Of a DNA stretch of 64,000 nt, positions 12,125-20,477 are shown piece after piece. Under the pieces are notes generated by a model that did not search any database, was not told the DNA's origin, and saw nothing but the letters and a program-made list of their open reading frames with translations. Both the position numbers and the translations under genes were made by a program. Source of the DNA: Verrucomicrobiota bacterium (lineage in GTDB: Bacteria; Verrucomicrobiota; Verrucomicrobiia; Chthoniobacterales; UBA10450); assembly GCA_003219175.1 (NCBI GenBank), contig QHPU01000044.1:1-64000 (forward strand), in the 5' to 3' direction. How positions within the stretch are numbered: position 1 is the first letter of the stretch; each line of letters opens with the position of its first letter.

Positions 12125-12307
12125 CCATCGCTGAGGGAAGGCGCTGGAATACTCTATAGTCGCCCGCTCAACGTGCCTGGAATAATTCTGAACTTTGTTG
12201 ATACTTCCTTGCCGGAGTATTACTACTACCAGTATTCGGAATACTATAACCGGCCTATAGCTGTTTCGGAATCTGAAGCGACGGCTCGACGACGGCCGGC
12301 GATTTAA
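12125..12307 (+). pseudogene. Relic of a capsular-polysaccharide tyrosine kinase C-terminus
   Basis: No track ORF covers this plus-strand reading frame, which runs 60 codons from a stop at 12122-12124 to TAA at 12305-12307 and has no start codon of its own. It reads NVPGIILNFVDTSLPEYYYY, then QYSEYYNRP. The block [VI]xGxxxNxVD followed by a tyrosine-rich tail is typical of the end of bacterial BY-kinases (CpsD/Wzc family), where the tyrosine cluster is the autophosphorylation site. No upstream kinase domain is present, so this looks like the remaining 3' end of a lost gene. The identification rests on a short match. Confidence 0.5.
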
Positions 12308-12312
12308 CCTAG

Positions 12313-13038
12313 GTGAAAGCATTACGCGTACTTGCGATCGCATTGCTCACGGCGATTGCGGGAGCGGTTGTTTCGACCGCAGCTTCGCTTTACTTAACTG
12401 AACTCTATCACGTTTCCGATTTCGAAGGCGGACGCGGGATGCTGATCTTTTTCGCGCTGGCGCCACTGGGGTTCATCGTTGGCTTAATCATCGGGTTAAT
12501 TGTTGCATTACTCAGTCGCGGAACGGGGTTCGGCGGCTTCGCGAAGGCGCAGGGAATTGCGCTCGGGATTACAATCGGCCTCGCTGCAATCGTTTCGGGC
12601 ATTCTTTATCTGGCAGCGGATCATCCGCCGACACTCGACGGTAAATCGCTTGCGCTTGAGTTCGAACTTAAGATTCCGCCCACGCTGAAGCTGCCTGCTC
12701 AGCCAAGTGTGCAGACGTTACACGCCAGTCTTTACGCTAACGACCGTGACAATCGTTATGCGTTGCTTGATTACGATAAGATCGAAACGCGCGATGGGTT
12801 TGTTTTTGTTCCCGGCAAAGCGTCGTTGCTCTCCCAGACGTTTAACCGCGATCTACTGGTTTCGATCGAGAGCGAAGGCGGCGCCAGCCAGTTTATCAAG
12901 CTGCGGCTCCGCGCGAAGCCTAACAAAGAAGATGAAGCATGGTCGGATTGGATGATGGCAACGGAGCGCGCCGATCTTAGCCAGGTGCCGGAAGGAGAAC
13001 GAATTGCCGTTCGCTATCGGGTGCAACCGGAAGAGTAG
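12313..13038 (+). CDS. Membrane-anchored protein of unknown function
   Basis: A 241-aa protein starting at GTG 12313. It has three or four hydrophobic segments in the first ~105 residues (7-28, 43-70, 82-102), including a Gly/Ile-rich helix pair, followed by a soluble domain of about 135 residues rich in beta-strand patterns (LALEFELKIPPTLKLP; FVFVPGKASLLSQTF). The soluble part ends with a typical regular C-terminus. I do not recognise the family. The gene starts 5 bp after the tyrosine-kinase relic and is followed by a TGTCATCCCGAGCG repeat, so it appears to be a single-gene unit. Confidence 0.6.
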   Translation: MKALRVLAIALLTAIAGAVVSTAASLYLTELYHVSDFEGGRGMLIFFALAPLGFIVGLIIGLIVALLSRGTGFGGFAKAQGIALGITIGLAAIVSGILYLAADHPPTLDGKSLALEFELKIPPTLKLPAQPSVQTLHASLYANDRDNRYALLDYDKIETRDGFVFVPGKASLLSQTFNRDLLVSIESEGGASQFIKLRLRAKPNKEDEAWSDWMMATERADLSQVPEGERIAVRYRVQPEE

Positions 13039-13055
13039 TTGCGGTCGCCCAATTA

Positions 13056-13160
13056 TTGTCATCCCGAGCGAAACCGCCAGTCCGACTCGGACCCAGGGAC
13101 CCCGTTGCGGAACCTTTAGGTAACTTCATCAGGATCCCTCGGCTGTCGCTCGGGATGACG
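13056..13160. repeat. TGTCATCCCGAGCG-type inverted repeat
   Basis: TTGTCATCCCGAGCG at 13056-13070 pairs with CGCTCGGGATGACG at 13147-13160, with AGGGACCCC/AGGATCCC motifs inside. The same end sequence recurs at 17261-17395 and, degenerate, at 51565-51668. It fills the gap between two convergent genes. Confidence 0.75.
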
Positions 13161-13180
13161 AAAACCGGCGAACCTTTTTT

Positions 13181-14296
13181 CTAAACATGAAACTCTCTTA
13201 CGAGCGCTTTCTTTCTTTTGTGCCGCGACATTGCAAGGTCCACCAGCCTCGACAAAAGCTCGGTATAGTTAATTCCGGAGGCTTCCCACAACTTTGGATA
13301 CATGCTGATCGAAGTGAAGCCCGGGATTGTGTTCAACTCATTGAAAAAAAGTTCTTCGCTCGTTCGGTCGAGCAACAGATCTACCCGAGCCATCCCTTCG
13401 CATTCCATGGCCAGAAAAACTTTTCTCCCCATCTCCTGCACGCGTCGGATCTGCTCGGTCTCGAGCTTCGCTGGGATGGTCAACGCGGCGCCATTTTCGT
13501 CGAGGTACTTTGCCTCATAAGAATAGAATTCATGGTTCGGTTCGATCTCGCCCGGAACGCTAACCAATGGATCGGCTCCTGAATCCGGATTTTCCAGCAC
13601 CGAAAGTTCAATCTCGCGAGCATCTATGGCGACTTCGACAAGGATTTTTACATCGTACTGAAACGCATTTTCGAGAGCCGCAGTTAGGTCACCGCCTGCT
13701 TTGACCTTTTGCACGCCAACGCTCGATCCGAGATTCGCCGGTTTAACGAAAACCGGATACCGAAGCTCTTTCTCAAGCCGTTCTGCCACCTGTCGTTTTT
13801 CTTTTCTCCAGTGCTCCTGCCTCAGCGACACATAAGACACAATTGGAAGTCCAGCATCGCGGGCCAGGCGTTTTGCCACCTCTTTGTCCATCGCCACTGC
13901 GGATGCGAGCACACCGCATCCAACGTATGGAACATCTGCGAGCTCAAGTAACCCTTGGATTGTTCCGTCTTCGCACAGAGGCCCATGGATGACAGGGAAG
14001 ACCACATCGATCGTCTTCGCTTCTCCGCTCCCGCCCAGCGAGACCAGGGCGCTGTTGACTGTCGAGTCCGGCGGAAGGACGATTCTGGGCGCGTCTTTGA
14101 AAACGGGCAGAGATTTTTTCCCCTGGATCAGAGAAAGGTCGTTGAGATGCCAGCGACCCTGCTTGTCAATCGCCACCGGAACAATCTCAAAGCGATCGCG
14201 ATCCAGGTAATTAATGACTGAGGCAGCTGATTGAAGCGAAACTTCATGTTCTCCTGATCGGCCACCGTACAGCACTGCCACGCGCAGCTTTTTCAT
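13181..14296 (-). CDS. ddl: D-alanine--D-alanine ligase
   Basis: A 371-aa ATP-grasp enzyme that joins two D-alanines for peptidoglycan precursors in the cytoplasm. The start YGGRSGEHEVSLQSA is the family signature (residues 10-24). A DVVFPVIHGPLCEDGTIQGL block follows, then the ATP-binding PVFVKPANLGSSVGV and, near the C-terminus, the metal- and substrate-binding FNELNTIPGFT. Length fits the DdlA group with its insertion. It is followed on the same strand by nothing related, and acnA lies upstream with a 36-bp gap, so the two might share a transcript although their functions are unlinked. Confidence 0.95.
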   Translation of the reverse strand: MKKLRVAVLYGGRSGEHEVSLQSAASVINYLDRDRFEIVPVAIDKQGRWHLNDLSLIQGKKSLPVFKDAPRIVLPPDSTVNSALVSLGGSGEAKTIDVVFPVIHGPLCEDGTIQGLLELADVPYVGCGVLASAVAMDKEVAKRLARDAGLPIVSYVSLRQEHWRKEKRQVAERLEKELRYPVFVKPANLGSSVGVQKVKAGGDLTAALENAFQYDVKILVEVAIDAREIELSVLENPDSGADPLVSVPGEIEPNHEFYSYEAKYLDENGAALTIPAKLETEQIRRVQEMGRKVFLAMECEGMARVDLLLDRTSEELFFNELNTIPGFTSISMYPKLWEASGINYTELLSRLVDLAMSRHKRKKALVREFHV

Positions 14297-14332
14297 AGGT
14301 CTCGGACTATCTGCGAGCTCCCGCTGCTTGAT

Positions 14333-17254
14333 TCACGCCTTTGCCAGCAGCTGGCGCAGGACGAACTGCAGAATCCCGCCGTGCCGGTAATAATCGACTT
14401 CTATCGCGGTATCGATTCGCAATCTAACGGGAACTGAATCGCTTTTCCCGTTCGCTCGCTCGATCTTTAGGGTCACAGTCATTCCCGGTTCAATTGCATC
14501 AGACAAACCGGTGATCGAAAACGTTTCTGAACCGTCAAGTTTCAAAGTTTGGGCATTTGTGCCTTCGGCAAATTGCAGAGGCAGAACGCCCATGCCGACA
14601 AGATTCGATCGATGGATTCGTTCGAAACTCGAAGCAACGACCGCTTTTACTCCGAGCAATCGCGTTCCCTTTGCCGCCCAATCACGCGATGATCCGGTGC
14701 CATACTCAGTCCCGGCCAAAATCACGAGCGGCACGTTATCTTTTTGATACTTCATGGCAGCCTCATAAATCGACATCTGTTCGCCAGTTGTAGCTGCCGC
14801 TGTCTCAGCGGCAGGATTACCCGATCTGCCGCCAGAGACGGCGGCAGCTACATCCGGTTTTCCATAATATTTCGTTATCCCGCCCTCGGTTCCCGGTACC
14901 ATCAGGTTTTTGATCCGCACGTTGGCAAACGTGCCGCGGGTCATCACCAAATCATTCCCGCGTCGTGAGCCGTAGCTGTTGAAATCCGTCGGCTCAATCC
15001 CGCGCGAAATTAGATACCGCCCGGCGGGTGAGCTCGCCTTGATCGCACCTGCCGGCGAGATGTGATCGGTCGTAACCGAGTCGCCGAAAATCCCCAGCGC
15101 ACGTGCGCCGACGATGTTTTCGATCTTTCCGGCTTTCATCGAGAAATCTTGGAAGAATGGCGGTTCATGAATGTAGTCGCTCTTCTCGTCCCATTGATAA
15201 ATGTCGCCCGTGCTGGCCGGAATTTCGTTCCACTTCGGGTTTTGATCGGCAAAATCGCGATAAAGTTTTCGAAAAACTTCCGGCGCAAGGGCGGATTGCA
15301 TAGCGTCGCGCACTTCGGTCAAGCTGGGCCAGAGGTCCCGCAGAAACGTTTCCTTCCCGTCTTTATCCTTGCCGATAGGTTCTTTAGTCAGGTCGAGATC
15401 GACGCGGCCTGCGAGGGCGAACGCGACAACCAGGGGAGGCGACATCAGGAAATTGGCTTTGATATTCTGGTGAACACGCGCTTCGAAATTACGGTTTCCG
15501 GAAAGGACTGACGCCGCAATCAGATCGTGATCATGAATTGCTTTCTCGATCTTGGGATGGAGTGGACCGGAATTGCCAATGCAGGTAGTACAACCGTATC
15601 CGACAAGGTTGAATCCAAGCTGATCAAGGTATGTTTGCAGTCCAGTTTTCGTTAGGTAATCCGAAACGACCCGTGACCCTGGAGCGAGCGAGGTTTTTAC
15701 TGCGGGATCGACGCGCAGGCCGCGCTCGACCGCCTTTTTCGCCAGCAAACCCGCCGCCAGCATCACGCTTGGATTGCTGGTATTCGTGCAACTGGTGATA
15801 GCCGCGATCAAAACGCTGCCGTGCCCGATCTTGCTTTCGCCGTGACGAAATAGATCGGCCCCTTTCATGTCTTTCGCCCGATCAGGGGTTGGCCGGTTCG
15901 TCACCATTTCGGCTTTGTTAAGTTCTTCGCCCGGATCGATTCCGGGCATGTCGCCATCATCCGGCGCGCTTCCATTTAATTGCACGAGATGTCTGGTCGA
16001 GAGATCGACATTCTCCTTTCCATAGCCGCCGTCCTTAATCGGCTGCTGCAGAAGTGACCGGAAAGTTTGGCCAAGATCGGGAAGATTGATCCGGTCCTGA
16101 GGACGTTTCGGTCCGGCAACGCCCGGCTGCACCTGTCCAAGGTCTAATTGCAGGTCGACGCTATAATCGATTTCGCCCTGGCGCGGCATGCCAAACATTT
16201 TCTGCGCGCGGAAATAATTCTCGAAGGCGGCGCATTGTTCGTCGCTGCGACCAGTTGCGCGCAAATAATTCACCGACTCCTGATCGACCGGGAAATAACC
16301 AATGGTGGCGCCGTATTCCGGCGACATATTTCCGATCGTGGCGCGATCCGGCACTGGCAATGAGGCTGCGCCTTCGCCGTAAAATTCGACGAACTTTCCA
16401 ACGACCTTTTGCGCTCGCAACATCTGGGTGATGTGCAAAACCAGATCGGTTGCCGTGACGCCTTCGCGAAGCTTGCCGGTCAAATGCACTCCGACGACTT
16501 CCGGAGTGAGAAAGTAAACCGGCTGTCCAAGCATCCCGGCTTCCGCTTCGATTCCGCCCACGCCCCAACCAACGACGCCGAGACCATTGATCATGGTGGT
16601 GTGGGAATCGGTTCCGACAAGCGTGTCGGGATAAAAAATTTCTGACTTCTGACCTCCAACCTCTGACTTCTGGCTGAGCACGCCTTTGGCCAGGTACTCG
16701 AGATTAACCTGATGCACGATGCCGATGCCGGGCGGGATTAACTGAAATGTTTTGAACGCTTGCTGGCCCCATTTCAAAAACTGGTAGCGCTCGCGATTAC
16801 GCTTGAACTCCATCTCCAAATTCAATCGCAACGCTTGTGCTGATCCGAAAAAGTCGACCTGCACGCTGTGATCAACCACCAGATCGACCGGGACCAGCGG
16901 CTCGATAATTTTTGGATCGCCAGCGAGGCGTTTCACCGCGCTGCGCATCGCCGCCAGATCAACCACCAGCGGCACACCGGTGAAATCCTGAAGAACAATT
17001 CGCGCAACCACGAAGGGGATCTCTTCGTTGGCCGGCTTCTTTCCGTTCCAATTCGCCAACGTCTCGACGTCCTCACGGCGGACCTTTTTGCCGTCACAAT
17101 TTCGCAGGACCGATTCGAGAACGATTCGAATGCTGATGGGGAGATGAGAAATTTTTCCGACGCCCTGTTTTTCCAGCTCCGGGAGGGAATGGAAAAAACC
17201 TTCGCGGCCTTTTCCAGCATCGAATTCTTGGAGGGTGTTGAATTCGTTATTCAT
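14333..17254 (-). CDS. acnA: Aconitate hydratase A with an embedded palindromic element
   Basis: A 973-aa [4Fe-4S] aconitase interconverting citrate and isocitrate in the TCA cycle. The cluster cysteines are in [12 protein letters not shown] and [13 protein letters not shown], and the swivel domain has [16 protein letters not shown]. It is longer than usual AcnA (about 890-930 aa). Two in-frame stretches explain part of this. Residues 802-822 ([21 protein letters not shown]), between YYGKPD and [10 protein letters not shown] in the swivel domain, are encoded exactly by the palindromic element 14789-14852. Residues about 193-206 ([13 protein letters not shown]), just before [11 protein letters not shown], come from simple-sequence DNA. 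Both sites are surface-loop positions in known aconitases, so the enzyme is probably active. Confidence 0.96.
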   Translation of the reverse strand: MNNEFNTLQEFDAGKGREGFFHSLPELEKQGVGKISHLPISIRIVLESVLRNCDGKKVRREDVETLANWNGKKPANEEIPFVVARIVLQDFTGVPLVVDLAAMRSAVKRLAGDPKIIEPLVPVDLVVDHSVQVDFFGSAQALRLNLEMEFKRNRERYQFLKWGQQAFKTFQLIPPGIGIVHQVNLEYLAKGVLSQKSEVGGQKSEIFYPDTLVGTDSHTTMINGLGVVGWGVGGIEAEAGMLGQPVYFLTPEVVGVHLTGKLREGVTATDLVLHITQMLRAQKVVGKFVEFYGEGAASLPVPDRATIGNMSPEYGATIGYFPVDQESVNYLRATGRSDEQCAAFENYFRAQKMFGMPRQGEIDYSVDLQLDLGQVQPGVAGPKRPQDRINLPDLGQTFRSLLQQPIKDGGYGKENVDLSTRHLVQLNGSAPDDGDMPGIDPGEELNKAEMVTNRPTPDRAKDMKGADLFRHGESKIGHGSVLIAAITSCTNTSNPSVMLAAGLLAKKAVERGLRVDPAVKTSLAPGSRVVSDYLTKTGLQTYLDQLGFNLVGYGCTTCIGNSGPLHPKIEKAIHDHDLIAASVLSGNRNFEARVHQNIKANFLMSPPLVVAFALAGRVDLDLTKEPIGKDKDGKETFLRDLWPSLTEVRDAMQSALAPEVFRKLYRDFADQNPKWNEIPASTGDIYQWDEKSDYIHEPPFFQDFSMKAGKIENIVGARALGIFGDSVTTDHISPAGAIKASSPAGRYLISRGIEPTDFNSYGSRRGNDLVMTRGTFANVRIKNLMVPGTEGGITKYYGKPDVAAAVSGGRSGNPAAETAAATTGEQMSIYEAAMKYQKDNVPLVILAGTEYGTGSSRDWAAKGTRLLGVKAVVASSFERIHRSNLVGMGVLPLQFAEGTNAQTLKLDGSETFSITGLSDAIEPGMTVTLKIERANGKSDSVPVRLRIDTAIEVDYYRHGGILQFVLRQLLAKA
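14789..14852 (-). repeat. TGTAGC palindromic element inside acnA coding sequence
   Basis: A 64-bp palindromic element bounded by TGTAGC and GCTACA, with nested arms GCTGCCGCTGTCTCAGCGGC and GCCGCCAGAGACGGCGGCAGC. In the acnA direction it is read T|GTA|GCT..., which avoids the TAG in TGTAGC, and yields 21 in-frame residues absent from other aconitases. It is nearly identical in reverse complement to 8431-8496 and of equal length, orientation and frame to the putA copy at 40689-40752. Confidence 0.88.
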
Positions 17255-17260
17255 CGTTTG

Positions 17261-17395
17261 TTGTCATTCCGAATAGAGTGAGGCGGAGTCGATGCTGCAA
17301 CGCAGCCAACGTAGTTGGCGAGGCCAGCTTTCCATCCCGTTGCGTTACGTTAAAGATTTCGCATCGGGATCCCTCCACTGCGCTCGGGATGACAA
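17261..17395. repeat. TGTCATTCCGA-type inverted repeat upstream of acnA
   Basis: TTGTCATTCCGAATAGAGTG at 17261 is matched by CACTGCGCTCGGGATGACAA ending at 17395; CATCGGGATCCCTCC lies inside. It belongs to the family seen at 13056-13160. It occupies the whole space between acnA and the upstream peroxiredoxin gene, so the acnA promoter must lie in or across it. Confidence 0.75.
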
Positions 17396-17410
17396 ATGTA
17401 ACGTGCGGAC

Positions 17411-17911
17411 TCATTTCAGTTCCGCCAGTTTCGCTTTCACTTTGTTAAAATCGGGGACTACGCGTGCATCCGCGTTGCAATCGATGTATTGGATCACGCC
17501 AGCGCGATCAATCACATAGGTTGCCCGCTTCGGAACGCCGCCCATTCCGAGCCCGATTTGCGGAAGAAAGGTGTCGTAAACAGCGTCGTACATACGCGCG
17601 ACCTGATGTTCATAATCGCTCAATAATGTGACGGCGATGCATTCCTTCCGTGCCCAGGCTTCCTGCGCAAACGGATTATCTCCGCTAATACCGTAGACGA
17701 CGGCGTTCATCTGTGCGTAGGCCGCAAGATCAGAGCTGACACTGCGCATTTCCGTTGTGCAAGTGCTGGTAAACGCCATCGGGAAAAAGGCGAGCACAGT
17801 ATTTCGTTTTCCGAAATTGTCGCTCAACGTGATTTGCCTTGGCCCGCCTGTCGTTTTCGTTGGCAGCGTGAAATCAGGGGCTTTCGTTCCGACTGAGAGT
17901 GGCATGGACAA
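17411..17911 (-). CDS. Peroxiredoxin (AhpC/TSA, AhpE-like)
   Basis: A 166-aa thioredoxin-fold peroxidase that reduces peroxides through cysteine C51 in the motif FFPMAFTSTCTTEM (pattern PxxxTxxC). Further cysteines are C91 and one near residue 145 (YIDCNADA), either of which might resolve the disulfide; the classical resolving position is unclear. The sequence begins SVGTKAPDFTLP as in the AhpE/BCP branch. There is no signal peptide, so it acts in the cytoplasm. Length is normal. The gene is upstream of acnA on the same strand, separated by a repeat. Confidence 0.9.
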   Translation of the reverse strand: MSMPLSVGTKAPDFTLPTKTTGGPRQITLSDNFGKRNTVLAFFPMAFTSTCTTEMRSVSSDLAAYAQMNAVVYGISGDNPFAQEAWARKECIAVTLLSDYEHQVARMYDAVYDTFLPQIGLGMGGVPKRATYVIDRAGVIQYIDCNADARVVPDFNKVKAKLAELK

Positions 17912-18002
17912 TTCAGTATAAAAGCGACAGTTTCCGGGTCAAAAAGATCGCGAAAACGTTAAATTGCCGATTCACAATTAACAGATCACGCTTGGCCCAC
18001 GA

Positions 18003-18491
18003 ATGGAAGTATTCTGGTGGCTGTTCGCGATCGTGGTAATGGCGCTGGGGTTGATCGGCACCGTCATTCCGATCTTGCCGGGAACGACGATCATATTGGC
18101 GGCAGCGATGGTTCATCGGGTGGCGTTGGGCCCGGATCGAAGCCTTGGCTGGAGTGCCCTCCTTGCGTTGCTTTTGCTGACGCTCTTGACTTACGTGATT
18201 GATGCTGCGGCGGGCTACCTCGGCGCCAAACGTTTCGGCGCAACGAAATGGGGTTTGATTGGCGCCAGCGTTGGCGTGATTGCGGGATTATTCTTTGGTC
18301 TGTTTGGAATTTTTGTTGGGCCGGTAATCGGGGCGATCGCCGGCGAGGTTATTGGCGGGAAAGAGATCGTGAAAGCTGGTCGCGCTGGCTGGGGTACATT
18401 TCTTGGCAGCCTTGCCGGGGTAATCGCAAAGCTTTTCATCGGACTGATCATGATCGTGATTTTTCTGATGAACGTGCCGTCGCCGCTGTAG
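18003..18491 (+). CDS. DUF456 family small membrane protein
   Basis: A 162-aa hydrophobic protein with four or five membrane helices and the glycine-rich repeats typical of DUF456 (GLIGTVIPILPGTTIILAA; GLFFGLFGIFVGPVIGAIAG). It is encoded alone. The stop codon TAG (18489-18491) is the TAG within TGTAGC of a palindromic element that begins at 18487, so the last codons and stop come from the repeat boundary. Function of the family is unknown. Confidence 0.85.
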   Translation: MEVFWWLFAIVVMALGLIGTVIPILPGTTIILAAAMVHRVALGPDRSLGWSALLALLLLTLLTYVIDAAAGYLGAKRFGATKWGLIGASVGVIAGLFFGLFGIFVGPVIGAIAGEVIGGKEIVKAGRAGWGTFLGSLAGVIAKLFIGLIMIVIFLMNVPSPL

Positions 18492-18580
18492 CGGCCGCCG
18501 TCACTCGCGGCCGTTCGATGGTAGGGCGAGACTCTGTCGAGCCGGAAAAAGAGGCGGCTCCGCGGAGCGTCTGCCCTACC
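18487..18580. repeat. Tandem palindromic elements after the DUF456 gene
   Basis: TGTAGCGGCCGCCGTCACTC and GCGGCCG (18487-18513) form one short palindrome with the TGTAGC end. Next to it, GGTAGGGCGAGACTCTGTCG at 18520 pairs with GGAGCGTCTGCCCTACC ending at 18580. The first supplies the stop codon of the DUF456 gene. Confidence 0.7.
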
Positions 18581-18623
18581 GGCCGCCAAAACTGGCTTCA
18601 AATTGTTCTTGCCAGATTTTAAG

Positions 18624-18638
18624 CTTTGTATTACAAAG
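18624..18638. promoter_or_regulatory. Predicted operator CTTTGTA-T-TACAAAG
   Basis: A perfect 7-1-7 palindrome, followed by TAA, that ends 8 bp before ATG 18647. An equivalent palindrome precedes ispH (19626-19640). The winged-helix regulator encoded between them (19313-19609) is the obvious candidate binder, which implies autoregulation. This is inference from position and symmetry. Confidence 0.65.
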
Positions 18639-18646
18639 TAAGCTGA

Positions 18647-19309
18647 ATGGAGGAACGCCAGCGCGCTGAGGAGCATCTGCGGGTCATTCGAACCTTGATG
18701 GAACGCGCCACTATTTACCGCGCCATCTCCGCCCCCACCGCCCTCATCGGTGGCCTAATTGCGCTCGGGTTGACCTCGGCAATTTGGGCGAGCGAGCGCC
18801 ATTGGGCGCAAATCGCTCCGGAAGTGATGCGACATATTTCTACTCGCGGCTTCGCGGCACTTTGGCTCGGTGCCCTCGCGATTGTGCTCGCGCTGAATGC
18901 ATTCTTTATCTGGCGCAAGGCGCAGCGCGACAGCCGGCCGTTTGTCTCGCCCTCGATGAAGCTGGCCCTTCGCTCCATTCTCCCCTGTCTCATCTTTCCC
19001 GCTGCAACCACAATCTGGTTTTTTTACGACGGATACGAAACCGACAACGAACTTTTGCTGGTGCGCATTTGGATCGGATTTTACGGGCTGGCTCTGATCG
19101 CGACCCAGCATTTTGCACCGCGGTCTCTCGTGTTGCTGGGATGGGCCTTTCTGATCACGGCCGCGGGAATGATGGTGACTTCGCGTCAGCTGGAATATTA
19201 CTCGACGCCACTCGTTCCCAATCTTGCGATGGGAATTACTTTCGGCCTTTACCATTTGATTTACGCGGCATGCGTCTGGAAGTCGCCGGTGCGGGTTGGT
19301 AGCGAATGA
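18647..19309 (+). CDS. Polytopic membrane protein co-encoded with a winged-helix regulator
   Basis: A 220-aa protein with six or seven hydrophobic segments, for example PTALIGGLIALGLTSAIW, LWLGALAIVLALNAFFIW and LVLLGWAFLITAAGMMV. An N-terminal amphipathic stretch of about 25 residues (MEERQRAEEHLRVIRTLMERAT) precedes the first segment. I do not recognise a catalytic motif. The regulator gene starts 3 bp downstream, so the two form an operon. A predicted operator lies immediately upstream. The pairing of such a membrane protein with a small HTH regulator suggests a stress- or membrane-sensing module, but no function can be assigned. Confidence 0.7.
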   Translation: MEERQRAEEHLRVIRTLMERATIYRAISAPTALIGGLIALGLTSAIWASERHWAQIAPEVMRHISTRGFAALWLGALAIVLALNAFFIWRKAQRDSRPFVSPSMKLALRSILPCLIFPAATTIWFFYDGYETDNELLLVRIWIGFYGLALIATQHFAPRSLVLLGWAFLITAAGMMVTSRQLEYYSTPLVPNLAMGITFGLYHLIYAACVWKSPVRVGSE

Positions 19310-19312
19310 AAA

Positions 19313-19609
19313 ATGCTCGACTTCGACAAACTCGACAAAGCGATTCACGAGAAGGGTCGCCTTTCGATCATGACCTTGCTGGCAACGCGGATGGGCTGGT
19401 CGTTTCAGGACCTCAAGGCCGAGCTGAACATGAGCGACGGCAATCTTATCACGCACCTTCGCACCTTGCACAAACTGGGGTTGGTGGCGGTGACGAAGGA
19501 AATTCGGGATCGCCCGCAAACGAGTTATGCGTTGACGGCAAAAGGGCGCGCCGCCTTTCAGCAATACCTGCGGGTCCTGGAGCAGATCGTGAAAGCGGGG
19601 CGAAAATAA
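19313..19609 (+). CDS. Winged-helix transcriptional regulator (HTH_27-like)
   Basis: A 98-aa one-domain regulator. Helices GRLSIMTLLATRMGWSFQDLK and MSDGNLITHLRTLHKLGLV form the helix-turn-helix, and TKEIRDRPQTSYALTAKGRAAF is the wing and following helix, as in the MarR/ArsR-like winged-helix DNA-binding family PF13601. There is no ligand-binding domain or metal-binding cysteine. It sits 3 bp after the membrane-protein gene and 34 bp before ispH, and is bracketed by two identical-type palindromes (CTTTGTnnnACAAAG plus TAA), so it probably represses its own operon and perhaps ispH. The start ATG 19313 is preceded by an A-rich stretch without a clear ribosome-binding site. Confidence 0.85.
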   Translation: MLDFDKLDKAIHEKGRLSIMTLLATRMGWSFQDLKAELNMSDGNLITHLRTLHKLGLVAVTKEIRDRPQTSYALTAKGRAAFQQYLRVLEQIVKAGRK

Positions 19610-19625
19610 AAAATTTGGGCTGTGA

Positions 19626-19640
19626 CTTTGTGACACAAAG
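19626..19640. promoter_or_regulatory. Predicted operator CTTTGTG-A-CACAAAG before ispH
   Basis: A second perfect 7-1-7 palindrome with the same outer half-sites (CTTTGT...ACAAAG) and the same trailing TAA as 18624-18638. It ends only 3 bp before the ispH ATG and occupies the place where a ribosome-binding site would be, so ispH is either translated from the upstream transcript or leaderless. Confidence 0.65.
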
Positions 19641-19643
19641 TAA

Positions 19644-20477
19644 ATGAAAGTTATTGTCGCAGAACATTTCGGCATCTGTTTCGGCGTCCGCGACGCCATC
19701 GCTCAGGCCCACGCGCTCGCTCGTGAAGGATCGCTCACGATCCTCGGTGAGCTTGTCCATAATCCAATCGTGCGGGAGCAGCTGCGCGCGCAGGGCGTTC
19801 AGGAACAGTTGAGTGCGGATGCCGCAAATGGCCGCGTGATGATTACCGCGCACGGGACGTCCGACAAGCAACGTGAGGCTTTAAACAAACGCGGCTTGGA
19901 GGTGGCCGACGGCACTTGCCCACTCGTTCGATACGCGCACGACCAGCTCAAACGTCTTGTTCGGGCCGGGTACTTTCCGGTCGTGATCGGTCTGGCTGAT
20001 CACGTCGAGGTCCGGGGGTTGGTTGGGGACTTTGTGGATGCCTGCGTCATCAACGAAATCGCCGACATCAGAAAGCTTCCTCCGCGGCGTCGTTACGGAA
20101 TCGTTTCGCAAACAACGCAACCAATCGAGCGGGTTCGCGCGCTGGCTGCGGAAATCGCGCGTGCACACCCAAACGCAAAAATCCGGTTTGCCGATACGGT
20201 TTGTAAACCGACCAAAGATCGACAGCTCGCGCTCAAAAAATTGATCGCGGCGGTAGAGGTAATCGTGGTTGTTGGCGGCCGCCTAAGCAACAACACGCGG
20301 CAGCTGGTCGAGACCTGTCGGGCGGCCGGCAAGAGACCGCTGCACATTGAGCGCCCGGAAGAACTGCAGCCGGAATGGTTTCGCGGTGTCGCCATCGTCG
20401 GGCTCACCGGCGGAACCTCCACCCTCCCGGAAACGGTCGAAGCCGTCCGCCAGCGACTCGAGGGATTCCATGATTAA
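19644..20477 (+). CDS. ispH: 4-hydroxy-3-methylbut-2-enyl diphosphate reductase
   Basis: A 277-aa IspH/LytB, the last enzyme of the MEP isoprenoid pathway, reducing HMBPP to IPP and DMAPP with a [4Fe-4S] cluster. The three cluster cysteines are C12 (GICFGVR), C92 (GTCPLV) and C187 (DTVCKPT). Substrate-binding residues are visible in LVHNP, AHGTS, DHVEVRG and SQTTQ. The diphosphate-binding SSN motif of the Escherichia coli enzyme is SNN here, and the protein is about 40 residues shorter, so it is a divergent variant. The next gene overlaps its end by 8 bp. A predicted operator precedes the start, so this gene may be in the regulon of the upstream winged-helix protein. Confidence 0.9.
   Translation: MKVIVAEHFGICFGVRDAIAQAHALAREGSLTILGELVHNPIVREQLRAQGVQEQLSADAANGRVMITAHGTSDKQREALNKRGLEVADGTCPLVRYAHDQLKRLVRAGYFPVVIGLADHVEVRGLVGDFVDACVINEIADIRKLPPRRRYGIVSQTTQPIERVRALAAEIARAHPNAKIRFADTVCKPTKDRQLALKKLIAAVEVIVVVGGRLSNNTRQLVETCRAAGKRPLHIERPEELQPEWFRGVAIVGLTGGTSTLPETVEAVRQRLEGFHD

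Noticed and set aside
12083-12343. 86-aa minus-strand ORF
   Set aside because: Basic, low-complexity text opposite the tyrosine-kinase relic and overlapping the start of a membrane-protein gene.
18755-19699. 314-aa minus-strand ORF across the regulator and ispH start
   Set aside because: His/Arg/Gln-rich shadow on the opposite strand of three supported genes; no domain signature.
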